Shown piece after piece: positions 45,901-57,099 of a stretch of DNA of 64,000 nt; within the stretch, counting starts at the first letter, position 1, and the number at the start of each line of letters is the position of its first letter. The position numbers and the translations under genes were made by a program. The stretch covers positions 7,013,501-7,077,500 of the forward strand of contig OY821741.1 in NCBI GenBank assembly GCA_963682055.1, in the 5' to 3' direction. The stretch comes from Primula veris. Taxonomy: Eukaryota; Streptophyta; Magnoliopsida; Ericales; Primulaceae. The notes beneath the pieces were generated by a model, which saw only the letters and a program-made list of their open reading frames with translations, did not search any database and had not been told where the DNA came from.

Positions 45901-47868
45901 TACCATGCCAAGCATGAAACACCCATGTTTTTTTAATCAAAAAAGCCGAGGAAAAAAGTTGTCGCCAAAATGGCACTATGCATGTGTACGTATGGCTTGT
46001 CTATGTGCTTTTCCATTCCTGTTTGATTTTAATATGCTTTTATAATTGGCACAAGTGTCCTGCTTTCCATTTTATGCGTAAATGTTTATCAAATTGTTTT
46101 TTTTTTTGTGCATGAGTTGGAAAAATGAGTTTTATCGTATTTTATATTATTTGTTGTTTGTAAGACCTTGTTTGGGTTTGACTTCATAGCTTTCGCAGAT
46201 TCTCTTCTATTTGGGTTATCAAATGTTTGTTAGCTACACCTTTTTAAAACTATATTCTATTTCAGTTTATCATTTAATTTTGGGTATAATTTCGAATAAT
46301 GGGTTATATACCTTCTATTTTATTGTTGTGAAATATGTTTTAGTTAATGGCATTGTTTTGTGGTGAGGCTAATTATTATGGAGATAACTCCTATGTACTT
46401 CGATAAATTGGAGCTTGTCAGGCCAAAAGAAAACCTGTGCTAGCTCACTGATTTTTCTTCATGATATTTGCCTGACTCAACTTATTAACGTTTTTTATCT
46501 TATTTTAGATTACATAATATAACATTCCTTCTTGTTTTTTTTTATCTTTTGCTATTCCTGATTCATTATCATTCTCATACACTTTCCTTGGGCTAATACA
46601 CTGAATGAATCACACAATTCCTCAAATTTTGAGCTTCCCCCTACAAATTCGTTAAATATTGGTTTTGCTACTGAAAAAAACTCTAAATTATTGTATTGAA
46701 TTGGGTTCTTTAAATGAGCTAATGAGACATTGTAAACGAGCTTTACTATTGAATTTGTTGGTAACTGTGTTGCATAAGACTTTGCTTTGCAACACAGTGC
46801 TGTAGCTTTAAACCTGCCTTAAACTGCACTGTAGACTTCTCTATTTTTTGGATTATTTAGCACTATTTAGGCGACCACTCTAAACTATGAGGCAATTGTA
46901 TGCTAAACAGGCCGAAATGAGAATAAAAGTTGTCATATCATATAGGCCAAAATAGAAAGAACCAGAAAGGAAGACAGATAGAGGAACCAGAATTTGGAAA
47001 TTAGGTAATAATGAATATCAAGTGATGGTCGGTGTCTTTGATAGCACCTTATATTTTGATTTGTAGCCATGTACCTGTTTGTAGTTTTTTTTTGTCTTTC
47101 TTAATTTTGGGGTCTCCTTACGCAGTATTGGTCTCCAAGGTTGCTGGAAAATGTTCTACATTCAGCCTTTTTAGTTTTTTTGTAGTTTAAGCAAATTATT
47201 ATCTTCACAAACCAATTCATTCTATTTCATTTATCTGTGATACAGTCAATATTGAGGTTTTTTGGTAGGACCTGCTTATAAATTATTTTATTTCTGTGTG
47301 ACTTTCTCAAATCTGGGGTCTCATGACTCTACTTTGGCTGAAAAACGTGCTACACTGAAAATGAAGTTATTTAATTAAGGTTCTTTGTAGTTACTTTAAA
47401 GAGGGATTCCATTGGCAAAGATGATACATTTTTTATGTCCTGATACTGTTAATTAAGCTTACTTGTAAGTATATGCAATATTCACACCTTTCAAAACTAC
47501 TCCGTAGTTTTCTACAGACTATCTAAGTGACATAAAAATATCTGATATTACATAATTTGCTCTCAATTATTATAGTTTTGCATTTGCAATGTTAATCACT
47601 TGTAACTTTCCGACAAGGACCCCCACGTAAAGATTCTCAAGTCCATGTTGAGTCCTGAACTTGTAACGTATTTCCATATGATTTTGTTCACACATTGTCA
47701 TTTTTTTTTGGCATTTATTTTTAGATTGTTAAAAAAATATGAATTTGGAATGTGTGAATTATTATTAGGTACGACCGAACTCTACTTGTTGCTGACCCAA
47801 GGCGCTGCGAGCCTAAGAAGTTTGGTGGTCGTGGTGCTCGTGCTAGATTCCAGAAGTCTTACCGTTAA
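42990..47868 (+). CDS. RPS16: 40S ribosomal protein S16 (uS9), copy B, three exons
   Basis: Second S16 gene. Exons: 42990-43148 (53 codons, starting [20 protein letters not shown]), 44534-44721 ([20 protein letters not shown] through [10 protein letters not shown]) and 47769-47868 ([32 protein letters not shown], stop). Total 447 nt, 148 aa. All splice sites are GT-AG, and the Arg codon at the exon 2/3 junction is split as AG|G. Relative to copy A, exon 1 is one codon longer and exon 2 one codon shorter (RINVDIR against RLTDLDIR). Intron 1 (1385 bp) is swollen by minisatellite units and a MITE; intron 2 (3047 bp) contains a broken extra RPS16 fragment at about 45280-45446. The coding sequence is intact and probably functional. 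Confidence 0.94.
43149..44260. repeat. intronic minisatellite (~100-bp unit with TA/TG tracts), RPS16 copy B intron 1
   Basis: The unit TTATTAGATAAAAAATTGCT...ACCTGCTTTAG...TAACTAATTTTAATCCTCGT...(TA)n(TG)n recurs at least six times, starting near 43155, 43258, 43357, 43677, 43770 and 44200, with partial copies between. The same unit is present once or twice in intron 1 of copy A. Confidence 0.85.
44267..44444. mobile_element. Tourist-like MITE in intron 1 of RPS16 copy B
   Basis: Ends GGCTATGCTTGGTAACAG and CTGTTACCAAACGGACCC are inverted repeats of the kind found in plant PIF/Harbinger MITEs. About 178 bp, AT-rich. The 3-bp target duplication is not clean. Confidence 0.6.
45215..45450 (+). 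pseudogene. RPS16: RPS16 fragment lacking intron 1, inside intron 2 of copy B
   Basis: A promoter-like stretch (AAAACCCTAAAAAATATTAT) is followed by the end of exon 1 ([14 protein letters not shown]) joined directly to exon 2 (VLKPLYL), with no intron 1. Most of exon 1 and about 50 bp of exon 2 (the GGGH region) are deleted, and Gln in FHQK is a stop. Similarity resumes at YAIRQSIAK and ends at KDILVR, exactly the exon 2 boundary. The precise loss of intron 1 suggests an RNA intermediate or gene conversion by cDNA. Not functional. Confidence 0.75.
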
Positions 47869-48290
47869 GTATTATGTTTCAAAATTTCTTGTGAAGACGT
47901 GCTAGATTCAGACTATGTTGTTTCTTGAATTTGCTTATTCGGATCATGTCGTCATCTAAGTGCTTTTCAGCCAGTATGGTACAATAATTTATGGCTTTTT
48001 GACTATTAAGTATTATGGAGCATCTTTCTTAATTAAATAGTTTTCTGTTGCTTACCTTCTTCAAATAGAAGCCTTCATCAGTTAAATAATTGCATCTCGT
48101 ATTCCTTCTTTCTGTTAAGTTTGTTAGCTTCCGAAAAAATACAGGGTTGCCTTGATCCGTAGTTTGATTGTTTAAATTAAATTGTGTTAATTTAGGCTGT
48201 CACTGTAATACAAAGATGTTGATCTTTTTATCTCCCGTTAGATGTTCGTTCTGAATCACTGTGACCTTAGGTTGTCACTTCACAGTGATG

Positions 48291-48758
48291 AACAGTTTAA
48301 ATTATGTTTCGTCTCTTTATGTTTTTCAGGTATGCATATTGCAGTATGTCAAAGTTGTATTAATGAAAATAAACGTTTTTTCCCCAAATTTTTAGCATTT
48401 ATTGAATGATTAAAATTGAGGGACTCTTTACCAGCTACTACCCCTTCACTTCGATTATTGTTTTGTTAGCTTGTTTTTCTATTCGAAATGTATACGAGTA
48501 TATCTATGCTACTATAGAAATATAATAGCACCTGCCTGCTTATGAACCTATTTTAAACTATGTTTTGGACCATGGATGGCCTGCTTCACCCTTTTCCTTT
48601 GAAACGGATGTTTAGTAGCTTATATTCCGTTAAAGGAGGCGACAAACCAATTGCTCATTTAACGGCACCAAAATACTAATTAAGTTTTAATATAGGCTTT
48701 GATGAAGCTGATACTTTTGCTGAACCAATTTCAACATAGCAATAGTTATCACAATTCA
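48291..48758. other. intergenic downstream of RPS16 copy B
   Basis: No gene or repeat recognised. Confidence 0.4.
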
Positions 48759-49335
48759 GGGTCCGTTTGGCATCAACTTTTTTAGTCAAAAAGCTGATTT
48801 TAAAAGCAGTAGAAAAAAAGCTTGCTTTAAAATATATCTAAGGAGTGTTTGTTAAAACCTTAAAAAAGCAAACTTTCATGCATATTGAATTTTGGAATTA
48901 ATTAATATCTTTTTACTTTTCAATTAAAGTTGACTTATAAGTCCTTTCTTTTTGATAAATTTTCAAATGTCGAAACGAGCAACAAGTTAAGCATACGAAT
49001 TTGACCTGACCAGTTGTGGTCGTTGATTGACTCTGATTTATCGTAACTTTTATTTATAAATATATCATTTTCAAAAAGAAAAAGAGTTAAGCATATGAAT
49101 AAAACTTTACTTGAGATGAGATCGATATTCATTTAAATTTCGAAAATAGTGGCGAGAAAGTTACCAAAATATCTAAAAAATTATGTCCTTTTTGCTTTTA
49201 CTTTTTTTAGTTATGTTCATTTAAAATCTAAATTTTTAAAAGATAAAAAAAATAGTGATAACAAACACATGTTACTTTTTAAAAGTAAATGCTAAAAAAG
49301 TTAAAAAAAAAATTGTTACCAAACCTGCACTCAAA
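48759..49335. mobile_element. possible Tourist-like element, about 575 bp
   Basis: Starts GGGTCCGTTTGG and ends TTACCAAACCTGCACTC, imperfect inverted ends related to the MITE at 44267-44444. The interior contains further AAAAGCTGATTTTAAAA-like strings. The boundaries are approximate. Confidence 0.4.
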
Positions 49336-49802
49336 ATATTATTTAGAACCAAAAAAAGATAACTCCTATGATAACTCTTCTAATTAGTTTTCCATGAATA
49401 CAATAGGTTGTTGGAATACAAGTGTTATAAATAACCTCCAGAAAAAACAAATGGTAAATGATTTTATTTTTAAACTAAAACATCTCCTTGTAATATGAAA
49501 CTTGTGACTTTAGCTTCCCAAAGTCACATTTTACTAAATTTCTCCTCTTGTGAAATAAATACATCTTGTGATTTCAACTTCTCAAAATGTGTTATGACTA
49601 ATTTTCTTCTTGTAAAATGAATAAAACTTGTGACTTTAACTTCTCTAAGCGGCGTTATGATAGAACTAGTGATAACTGATAACTATATCATTAAAGCAAG
49701 TTTCTGTTTGTGAGACGGCAGAGCCGCAAGGCCATCTTTATTAGATGGTGATGTGCTTCTTACGCCACATTGTTGGTTTCAAGTTTCCTTCTTGCGCCTG
49801 CC
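49336..49802. other. intergenic up to the LTR element
   Basis: Three diverged repeats of CTTGTGACTTTAACTTC-type phrases at about 49500, 49566 and 49626. No gene. Confidence 0.45.
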
Positions 49803-49807
49803 ATCGG

Positions 49808-51695
49808 TGTAACATCCCGAATTTTTATAAGTAATTTTATTTATGATTTAATTTATCCAAAAACGTTTTATTCAAATTTTACTAAAAACCGGTCACTCGA
49901 CTAATTTTTAGCCAAAAACCGAAACTCTTCCGAAAAACTTTATTTTAAAAACCTGTTACTAATTTTACTAATAAAAAGGACCCAATAGATTTGTTTCTAA
50001 AGATTTGTTATTTTTGAGTAGTAAAACAATAATTTGGATTAAAAGTTAGCTTTTAGAACTTTGGGGACCAAATAGTTCGCTTCCACAAACTTTGTAAAAA
50101 CAGTTTTTTCTAAACCTAAAATCAGCCCACTTTTCAATGCTTTAAAACCTAAAAATCAGCCAAGAGAGAAAAGAGAGAAAAAGAGAGAAAAAGAGAGAAA
50201 AGAGAAGAAGAAGAAGAAGAGGAAGCCACCATTAGCGGGTTCATACCGGAAGCATCTCCACTACGCTCTAAGGTAACGGGGGTTATCCATAGCGACTAGA
50301 CGAGGGTGTATGTTAGGATTATGTTTTACGTTCATTATAAATTGGGGGTTTTTGCCTTTTATATTATTTATGTTCTTAAATTGATAATTGGGGTTTAGTT
50401 GTTGTATTTTTAATTCCATTAATTGAATTGTAGAATTTGAGACTTAAGACTAATTAATTTCGAATTAATGAGATTATGGATGGGTTTGCATGTTTTAAGC
50501 GTTGATTATGAGTTATTATGGTTTTTGATAGAATTGGGTAAATTATTGTTGAATATAGATGGATTGTAGTTTATGCATACAAGGTGTTTGTTAAAATTTC
50601 TGAATGGGTTTTTATGTCGTTGAAGTGATTGGCTAGTTTTGAATCTAGCATCTATGATTATGGTTTATGTTGTATTACGTTAAGTGACGTATGAGTTATG
50701 TTAGTTGAATAGTATAATATTATTGGCCGAGGCCTTAATATTTATACGTATGAGATGGTGTTATTTGAATGATTTTATATTATTGGCCGAGGCCTTGTGA
50801 TTTAGCTGTAGTGGCAATGGTCTCTGTCTCTCCCTAATTCCGGGGACAGAAGACGGCCGAGGGGATAGGGAATGACTCGTCTTACGGACCGGGGCGAGTG
50901 GCGTTATAGGTCCCAGTGTGCACTATATTTACTTTTATGTTAGCAATGGTCTATGTCTCTCCCTAATTCCGGGGGCATAAGACGGCCGAAGGGATAGGGA
51001 ATGACTCGTCTTACGGACTGGGACGAGTGGCGTGAGAGGTCCAAGTGCGCACTATAAATCTACTTTTATGTTGCAATGGTCTATGTCTCTCCCTAATTCC
51101 GGGGACATAAGACGGCCGAAGGGATAGGGAATGACCTACCTTACGGACTGGGATAGGTGGCGTGAGAGGTCCATGTATGCTATAGTTGTGTGTTGATGTT
51201 ATTTAATTTATTTAATTTATCGTAGTTGTAGAATGTCATTACATTTCTCTTTATACATCGATTATCGTAGTTGTAGAATTTGTGAGCTCTTGCATTTATG
51301 GGATGGAGTGACGGTATTTGTGGTGCCGTCCCGTCTAGTTATGTGCGTGGGACTCACCGTTACAATTTTGTATTTCAGGTACAACTTAGGTTGAGGCGTA
51401 TGGTTAAGAGCTTTGGCAAGGCATCACATGGGTTCGGGCTTTTGCTTTCTTTTTACTTAGATTGTTTTTGAGGTTGTAGCCTACGGGCAAATTTATTCGT
51501 TCGTTATTTTTAGCTTTTATAAATCCTGACTTGTAGCCGCGTTTGACAAACTTTTTATTTATCCGTTAATTGTTCCTTTAGCTCGTAAGTGTTTTCTTTT
51601 AAATTTTTTAATTTCGTACCAACAGGTTCTACTTTCTTTTGTTTTAAAAAAAGGTCATGCCTCGATATTCGTTTTACGGATTTTGGGTCGTGACA
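49808..51695 (+). repeat. 5' LTR (1888 bp)
   Basis: Begins TGTAACATCCCG and ends GTCGTGACA. Contains three ~120-bp units (starting at about 50814, 50943 and 51075) with GGTCT.TGTCTCTCCCTAA and CGGCCGA. It differs from the 3' LTR at 50322 (t against g), 50446 (a against g) and 51153 (a against g). Confidence 0.95.
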
Positions 51696-51698
51696 AGT

Positions 51699-51710
51699 TG
51701 GTATCAGAGC
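51699..51710 (+). other. primer binding site, initiator tRNA-Met type
   Basis: TGGTATCAGAGC, three bases after the end of the 5' LTR; identical in sequence and spacing to the site in the Tekay element at 6676-6687. Confidence 0.92.
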
Positions 51711-52361
51711 TAACTAGGTTTTTGTATACTTTGGGACGACGGGAAGATGGGTAACCATTGGACCAAGATCCATCGTAGCTTTTTTCAAAAACTTTTTCCA
51801 AAAACTTTTTCCAAAAACTCAAACTTTTTCTAAAACGGGGGGTTGCATTTAGCTTAAGACATGTAGCTATAATTTAGTAGTAGTTGATGAAAGGAAAGTC
51901 CACATGTGAGGCAAGTTGGGGACAATGAGGACGCTCGTTGATCCTGGCTCGCCAAACTAGTGGGTAGACCTCTCGTCGGTATGTGTGAAGGAATACCTTA
52001 GCGATGTGGAATTCTAGAGTATGCGAGGACGCTCGGGTGCTTTAGGATAACGTATCGTGATGGGTTATCCCTCGCATTTTTGTGTTGATTGTATGCGTGT
52101 GTAGATTTATATGATGTGTATGAGGTATAAGTTTGCATACGTGTGTAGTAGCGTACTATTAGAGTGTGAAAATTGTGTTGTTGATGATTTTACGTAGTGC
52201 GTTTTCATATTATTAACTTGTGTGTTAATGAGCATTTTATGCGAATGGATGTTGATTGTAATAATGTTGTGGACTAAAATGATGTAGTTGCGTGCTATGT
52301 TCCTTGTAAGGGATTTACAAGTATTGAGTAATTTTACGCTTTTGTATCGATAAGTTTCTGC

Positions 52362-52560
52362 AGAAAAACGATCGGTCGAATTTTTCAGACCCTACTGGAC
52401 CAAAAAACGATCGGTCGTTTCTTAAAACGATCGGTCGAATTTTTCAGACCCTACTGGACCAAAAAACGATCGGTCGTTTCTTAAAACGATCGGTCGAATT
52501 TTTCAGACCCTACTGGACCAAAAAACGACCGGTCGTTTTGTCAAAAACGATTGGTCGTTT
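52362..52560 (+). repeat. 59-bp tandem repeat with AACGATCGGTCG core, three copies
   Basis: Units start at about 52365, 52424 and 52483, each with two ACGATCGGTCG cores around a CAGACCCTACTGGACC spacer. They lie in the leader at the position equivalent to the CGACCGATCGTTTT cluster of the Tekay element, but with a different unit length and spacer. Confidence 0.92.
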
Positions 52561-52734
52561 TCTGGCAAATTTTGCGGTTTTTCGCTAAACTTCAAACGCT
52601 CGTAACTCCTTCGTTTTTACTCCGAATTTGATTCCGCTTGAAGCGTTGGCTTCGTATTTCAGTGCTCTATAATTATGAAACTTAGAAATCTTGATAAAAT
52701 TATTACCATGAAAAACGAGCTTTTATCATGATTT

Positions 52735-55700
52735 ACATGTTTTGTGATTATCACGTAATGTGCGGAATGTTGTATTGTATGATTAGCGGAATTTGATGCC
52801 TTTGCATATTTGGTTAGATTTTATAAGTTCGAAAACATGAATGTTTAATTATGTTTTGTGAGGTCGTGTCCTAAATTCATTAGTTTTATAAGTCGTTTGT
52901 GCACTTATTTCTTCCTTACAACATGATTCTATTCTTTTAGACATTGACTATAAATTTTTCTTGGTTAGATTGTAAGCTAGTGTTTTGTATATATGTTTCA
53001 CATTTAGCAACTATTTTCCTTCACTCGATAGAATGATAACTGTGGACTTAGATATTTTAGGTTCTAACTTAATTGTCCCTACATGAAGAATCTCGTTTGA
53101 TACTGTATAATGTAAGACTATACTATAATGTAAGAGTTAATTTAGTTGAGTTGGTTTGGTGTCCATATTTAAGAGGAATTACACACAGTTAATTTCATAT
53201 GTACTAAATTCAAGGTCGATATAAGGGAATTTTAATAGATCTTATTTTTATAAGATTAACTATTGAAAACTTAAGAAATATTTCTGGTGTAGCATGCCCC
53301 TGTACAAGTTGAAATGTTTGAGTTTGTAAACTATTATAGGTGAGACAAAGTTTTTAAAACATTTTCTTATTATGTAATGGTTTGTACGTTAATGAAGTCA
53401 CTGGTTTGGTATATATAAATAAAAATGTAGTTAACTATTGCGGCGGTTTGTAACTAACAAACAAAAGTGCATGATAGGATATATTTATTTATTTTGAAGC
53501 TTTCGGCAACTATAAGAGAACCTCGATTATGGTTGTTTCTTCTAATTTTTGTAATTTAATCTTGTCCATGGATTACCTTTCAGTGCCGACTTTTGCTTAG
53601 AGTTTCAATGAAATGATACGTTAGGTTATTTTCAATTCGTTTGACCACTGTAAAAGATGTTTAAGCTATAATTAGGATCCAAACTTGAGATTTAATTTGT
53701 GTTTACAGTGTTCTAATAATAAGTGAACTAGCATTATAGTTGTCCTAGTTATTTCAAGTAAATCTCTTTGGTCGGATTAGTTGCAAAGTTTCAACAGGTC
53801 TTGCACTTTGATTGAGAGCATGTATTACATGTGAATTTGGAGTGGTATTTTAGGACTATATATAAATTATTAGGTTTTGCGCTTCTTATTAATTAAAGAT
53901 TGTTTTATTTAAGAGAACATGGTATAAAGGGAGATTGGTATTATTTTTGGGTGGTGGTCTAGATGCTAAAACTGGATTGTTTGATAAATTAGAAACAAAA
54001 TGCAATGTTAGGTCGGTTAACACCATTATTATTATTATTTTATTAGAGCGTGCAGCGGAAACACATGAAATAGATATAGATGTATAAGTAATAAATGTTT
54101 CGGAAAACGATATGGAAACAAGTTTTGGAATAGGTTTGGTTATCTTACGGTATCAATATCAATAATAGTTGTTTGGATTTGAACCATCCCAGAGGTTAAT
54201 TATCAGTTCAAGGAAAAACATGGTAGAAACAAATTTATTTACTTATTTTTACCAATTAAAAGATTAGCGTACATCATGTGTTTTGCTTTCATGGTGTACA
54301 CTTTGTTATTAGCATTGATGATGACTAAAATCAGAATTTGGACTAAGAATTATCTAGACAGGAGTTATAGAGTTTTGGAATTATGATTGATGAGAGTTAT
54401 AGAATTTGGTAAGTAATGAGATAATAAACGATCGGAAGTGGTAAAAGTTTGCCCTTAGGAATTTACGTTAGTATTTTTCCATCATAAATTTTCAAGTTTC
54501 ACAAGGATAATGATGATATTATTATTAGTAATTTTAATCTCAAATGAGTTTCCAAGATACCTTTTATTAAACTTCTTTTATATAGTTTATGCTACATGCA
54601 CACACAAGTAACTGTTTTGGAGACCGGTTGATTAAAAAAAAAAATTATGTGAGCTGATTTAATCACGTCAAAAAAAAAGCATATATAATATTATTCGGAA
54701 ACATTATCCTTTTTTTTTTCTTTCAAGTTATTAAAGAAATAAAGTTTCGGGACGAAACTTCTTTAAGTGGTGGAGAGTGTAAAATCCCGCAATTTTTTTT
54801 TTTTTTTATTTTTTTTTATTTTTTTTTATTTTGAATATTTATTCTTCTAAATAATTACTCATGCGACTATTTAGTTTTCATAAGTAAGAATACTAATGTT
54901 TAGTTGTTTAAGTGATTTAAGGACCTTACGGTTACATGTTATCAAAGCTATAGAGTTTTCAAGGATTTAAAGGTATTTAATTGGATTTACCATGGATTGA
55001 TACGTGGTAGTACTTTTAGGGATTAGCCGGTAAGAATTGGGCCTAGTAATTATGTAATTTACTTCGGTTAGAAATATTGAAATGTATAAACGTATGATTA
55101 GGAATAATGGTGTAAGTTATAGGTCTTTGAATGCCTGACTAAGATAATTAATGACATGATTTGATTGTATTCATATATAAAACTGATGCCTTGCCTGAAG
55201 AGTAAATGTCAATTAAGAATAGTAAATATTATCTTGAGGTTTCTATAACGAGATGTTTGTATTTATTCCTATAACTACTATGCGTGGAATATTTAAGGAG
55301 AAATAATGTTACATGTATTCAAAGAGTTTCTGTTGCTAGTAAATTATTAAGGAGGTAACCTTGCATGAGAAATTGAGATGGAAGTAATAAATTGGTATAG
55401 AATTGTAGTATAAATGCTAAGCCAATTGTCATGCCATATACATGCCCCTATAATGAATTCTTCCTTGTTAATATAGATATATACACTAGTGCAAATAAAG
55501 AAAGAAAGCTAGGTAGCATTTCCCTGATTAGATTCTATACTCCTTTACTGTATTAAAATTATATGTATGTAACGAAAGTATACAAATATGAGAGAATTAA
55601 AGTCCTATGTTGAGCAAGGGAAAAGGTTTAGTGGAAAGCTAAGCACTAGATTATTCGTTGTAGAAATGTTTCTGTTCTTTCGGATTAATATTAGGTGAGT

Positions 55701-56750
55701 GGGTTTTGTCTTGCTATTATAAATATTCCGTTGCAACTTTTGATAATATTTTACAGGCTCATGAGTATTATTTTTCAAGTACTAATTATATATGGAAACC
55801 TTGTTTTTATATTGTTACGAAAACAAAGTGAATAAAAGAAAGAAAAGAATGAAAAAGAAGAAGTGATTTATATACAATGGATCTGTATAAAGAGAACTAG
55901 TTTGTATCTTATAAAGATAAATGTTATATACAGTGTATCTGTATAAGGTTTCTAAATTTATTATTTTATAATTTGCTTATGATTTGTATTTGGGACCATG
56001 AGAATAAGTACAACGGAGAATCCCGAATAAGGGGAAGAGGAAAGTGGAGTGACGTTGGCAACTAAACGAAAGAGTTTAGTTCTCAACGGTTAACTTAGCA
56101 ATTGTACATAGTTTTGTTAAACGGAACGTTTTAAGGAATAGACCCAGCCGTCATGTTGTGGTGACCTTAATTACGTAGTGCACGTATGGTTTATACACCT
56201 TAGAAAAAGATCGACGGTAAAGAGATTGAGGAAGTCAATCGGGCTTGGTACTCTAAGATATACATGTTATCATTTTTCTTTTATCATAAAAAGAAAGAAA
56301 AAGATTTGGTTATTACTATTGCGATGGATTTAATTTTGATGAAAGAAAAGTGAAAAGTTTATTTATCTTTTATATTCAAGTAATTTCTAAATACTTATGC
56401 ATTGGGAATTTTTATTAAACAAGTTATTATGTTCCAAGAAACTGAAAGGGAAAAATCTTATTTTCGACCCGTATAATATATTGCGAGGCTTCAGTTAAGT
56501 AGGGTTGATATCGAGTCAGTTTGAGTACCAGACAGGCCTTTAAGATTATGTGTTAAATTCCGCTGTGATTACATTTTAAATTTTAGTTGTAAGAGATTAA
56601 CTTCTTGTAATGAACATAATTTTCGAGATTCTATTTAATGAAACTTTTGCTAGAAATTTGAGCTAATTTAATGAGTTATTTAGCGAGTGTTTAATAATTA
56701 TTTCATTTAGGCTTTGTTTAGCACGTGCCGCCACACGTGTTATTCAGCCG
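52735..56750 (+). other. foreign core segment of the non-autonomous element
   Basis: Sequence with no match to the Tekay element in this window. It starts near the point where gag would begin and ends where the shared 3' UTR begins. It is AT-rich, with many stops in all frames. AAGTTTCGGGACGAAACTTC and TTTAAGTGGTGGAGAG at 54742-54777 form a polypurine-tract context, directly followed by TGTAAAATCCCGC, an LTR start of a related but different element. The part from 54778 to about 56750 could be most of that LTR; its exact end is unclear. Confidence 0.65.
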
Positions 56751-57084
56751 TGTGACACCCCCGAGTCTGGGTTGAGAGTTTATTTTATTAGAGTTTAGTT
56801 TGCTAGAAAGACCCGTACTTTGAGTCTTGGGGACGTTTTGGAGTTGTTGAGTAGTTGTCTTTTATCCTGTTTAATATTATATATAAGTGTTTACCTTATT
56901 TGAGATTCTTACATGTTGGTCATGTACTTGAGTTATGAATTGTGGAGTTGTTACGGGTTGTGAACCCTGCGTATTTTATTTTATTTTTATTATGACACGA
57001 GCGTTTAAATTCTTATGGTCTTATTGTACGTTTATCATTTCTGGGTATAGTTGTTTAGAGAGGAAATTTCGGGACGAAATTCTT

Positions 57085-57099
57085 TTAAGGAGGGTTAGT
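57085..57099 (+). other. polypurine tract
   Basis: TTAAGGAGGGTTAGT directly before the 3' LTR, preceded by the palindrome AAATTTCGGGACGAAATT at about 57063-57081. Same arrangement as in the Tekay element. Confidence 0.8.

Larger units (their letters stand above)
34555..48290. repeat. inverted segmental duplication carrying the two RPS16 genes
   Basis: Arms of about 5.5 kb (34555-40140 and about 42850-48290) share exons, intron sequence and 3' flank in inverted order. Examples: the 3' flank GAATCACTGTGA is at 48252 on the plus strand and at about 34573 on the minus strand; intron 2 has matching CTCCGTAGTTTTCTACAGAC-like and TTGGCAGCAGC-like segments; intron 1 has a MITE 90 bp before exon 2 in both arms. 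Introns have diverged and differ in length (3817 against 3047 bp for intron 2) while exons remain alike. Confidence 0.8.

Noticed and set aside
54778..56757. A complete foreign LTR with exact end at TGTGACA (56751-56757)
   Set aside because: The start is convincing, but the TGTGACACCCC string also resembles the start of the shared 3' UTR in the Tekay element (TGTAACGCC), so the right end cannot be fixed.
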